NCBI GenBank assembly: GCA_003153215.1
Contig: PLXL01000257.1
Span: 429 to 6,857 of the forward strand
DNA length: 6,429 nt
DNA from: Candidatus Dormiibacterota bacterium
Lineage (GTDB): Bacteria > Chloroflexota > Dormibacteria > Aeolococcales > Aeolococcaceae
Direction: 5' to 3'
Part shown: piece after piece, positions 6,060 to 6,429 of the stretch
Numbering within the stretch: position 1 is the first letter of the stretch
Layout of the letters: the number at the start of each line of letters is the position of its first letter
Made by a program: the position numbers and the translations under genes
Notes under the pieces: model-generated
Databases searched by the model: none
Told to the model about the DNA's origin: nothing
The model's input: the letters and a program-made list of their open reading frames with translations, nothing else

Positions 6060-6429
6060 CCGGTCGCGGAGCGGGTGGCGATGCTCAGCGTGGTCACCAG
6101 TGGGCTGGCGAGCACGCGGGATGTCGCCGCTGCCTTCGGACTGCCTGAGAACACGGTGCAGCGCTTGGTGCGCCAGTGGTTGGGCGCGGTGGTGCCGGCC
6201 AAGCCGGGGCCGAAACGGAAGCGCAAGCTCACGCCAGCGGCGCTGGAGCGGATCGCCAAGGGGAGCGAGCACAGCCTGAGCAGCCGGCAGATCCAGAGCT
6301 GGCTGCAGACCGACCATGGCATGGTGGTGTCGCGATCGTCGGCGTCCTGGGCGCTGCAGCAGATGACACGAATCGAGCCCCAGCAGTCCGGGCTGGAGCT
6401 GGACACGGCGGCCGCCGCCGCCGCCGCCG
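6045..6429 (+). CDS. helix-turn-helix region of a transposase-like protein, cut by the window end
   Basis: This frame is open from 5979 to the window end. ATG 6045 is its first ATG and gives 128 residues with no stop. VAERVAML leads into a helix-turn-helix (about 24-45, with STRDVAAAFGLPENTVQRLV). A basic linker KPGPKRKRK (53-61) follows, then LTPAALERI and a second helix-turn-helix (about 77-105, RQIQSWL to SASWAL). Two such domains joined by a KPGPK linker are typical of the DNA-binding front of IS630-, IS481- and related DDE transposases; the catalytic domain would lie beyond the window. The last residues are seven alanines encoded by GCG and (GCC)6. ATG 6045 has no clear ribosome binding site, which favours the true start being GTG 5908 in the other frame. 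The DNA-binding role is fairly sure; the transposase family is not fixed. Confidence 0.6.
   Translation, partial: MRRGSPVAERVAMLSVVTSGLASTRDVAAAFGLPENTVQRLVRQWLGAVVPAKPGPKRKRKLTPAALERIAKGSEHSLSSRQIQSWLQTDHGMVVSRSSASWALQQMTRIEPQQSGLELDTAAAAAAA
6411..6429. repeat. (GCC)n trinucleotide tract at the window end
   Basis: Six GCC units plus one G run to the final base, in frame as an alanine tract of the transposase-like protein. A perfect simple repeat at the terminus suggests that assembly stopped here, so the true repeat length is unknown. Confidence 0.7.

Noticed and set aside
1..6429. CRISPR array, toxin-antitoxin or anti-phage system
   Set aside because: There are no regularly spaced repeats and no nuclease, toxin or defence domains. 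The core genes are carbohydrate-active enzymes.

Overview
The window is about two-thirds G+C by eye, with strong G/C preference at third codon positions. It shows no phylogenetic marker. A high-GC, possibly actinobacterial or Chloroflexota-like, bacterium fits the codon use and the apparently leaderless GTG gene, but the phylum is not determined. The right edge ends inside a GCC trinucleotide tract and the left edge lies next to a broken IS gene, so the window may be a whole contig whose assembly stopped at repeats.

Layout: (1) 1-425 holds a fragment of an IS21-family IstB ATPase gene on the minus strand. It has lost both ends and abuts a short unexplained junction sequence at 1-44. (2) 426-573 holds no gene. 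It contains only weak short inverted repeats and, at its end, the ribosome binding site of the next gene. (3) 574-4563 encodes an intact 1329-residue protein matching the whole C-terminal GH94 phosphorylase region of cyclic beta-1,2-glucan synthases, without the GT84 synthase and GH189 cyclisation domains. (4) 4564-4696 is a 133-base gap with a GC-rich hairpin. A one-base slip in a C8 tract at the end of the GH94 gene would open this gap and end in an ATGA overlap with the next gene. (5) 4697-5791 encodes a compact, cysteine-rich GH15 glucoamylase-like protein. (6) 5792-5907 carries a near-consensus sigma70-type promoter, a tandem heptamer and an imperfect direct repeat. (7) 5908-6429 carries the N-terminal part of a helix-turn-helix transposase, apparently broken by a one-base frameshift and cut by the window end.

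The two sugar enzymes are co-directional and probably co-transcribed. Both are predicted cytoplasmic because neither has a signal peptide. A working hypothesis is an intracellular glucan-recycling module in which GH94 phosphorolyses beta-glucan and GH15 hydrolyses alpha-linked ends. Substrates cannot be read from sequence. Mobile DNA flanks the pair on both sides, so it may have been cut out of a larger glucan locus. I found no RNA gene and no CRISPR array.
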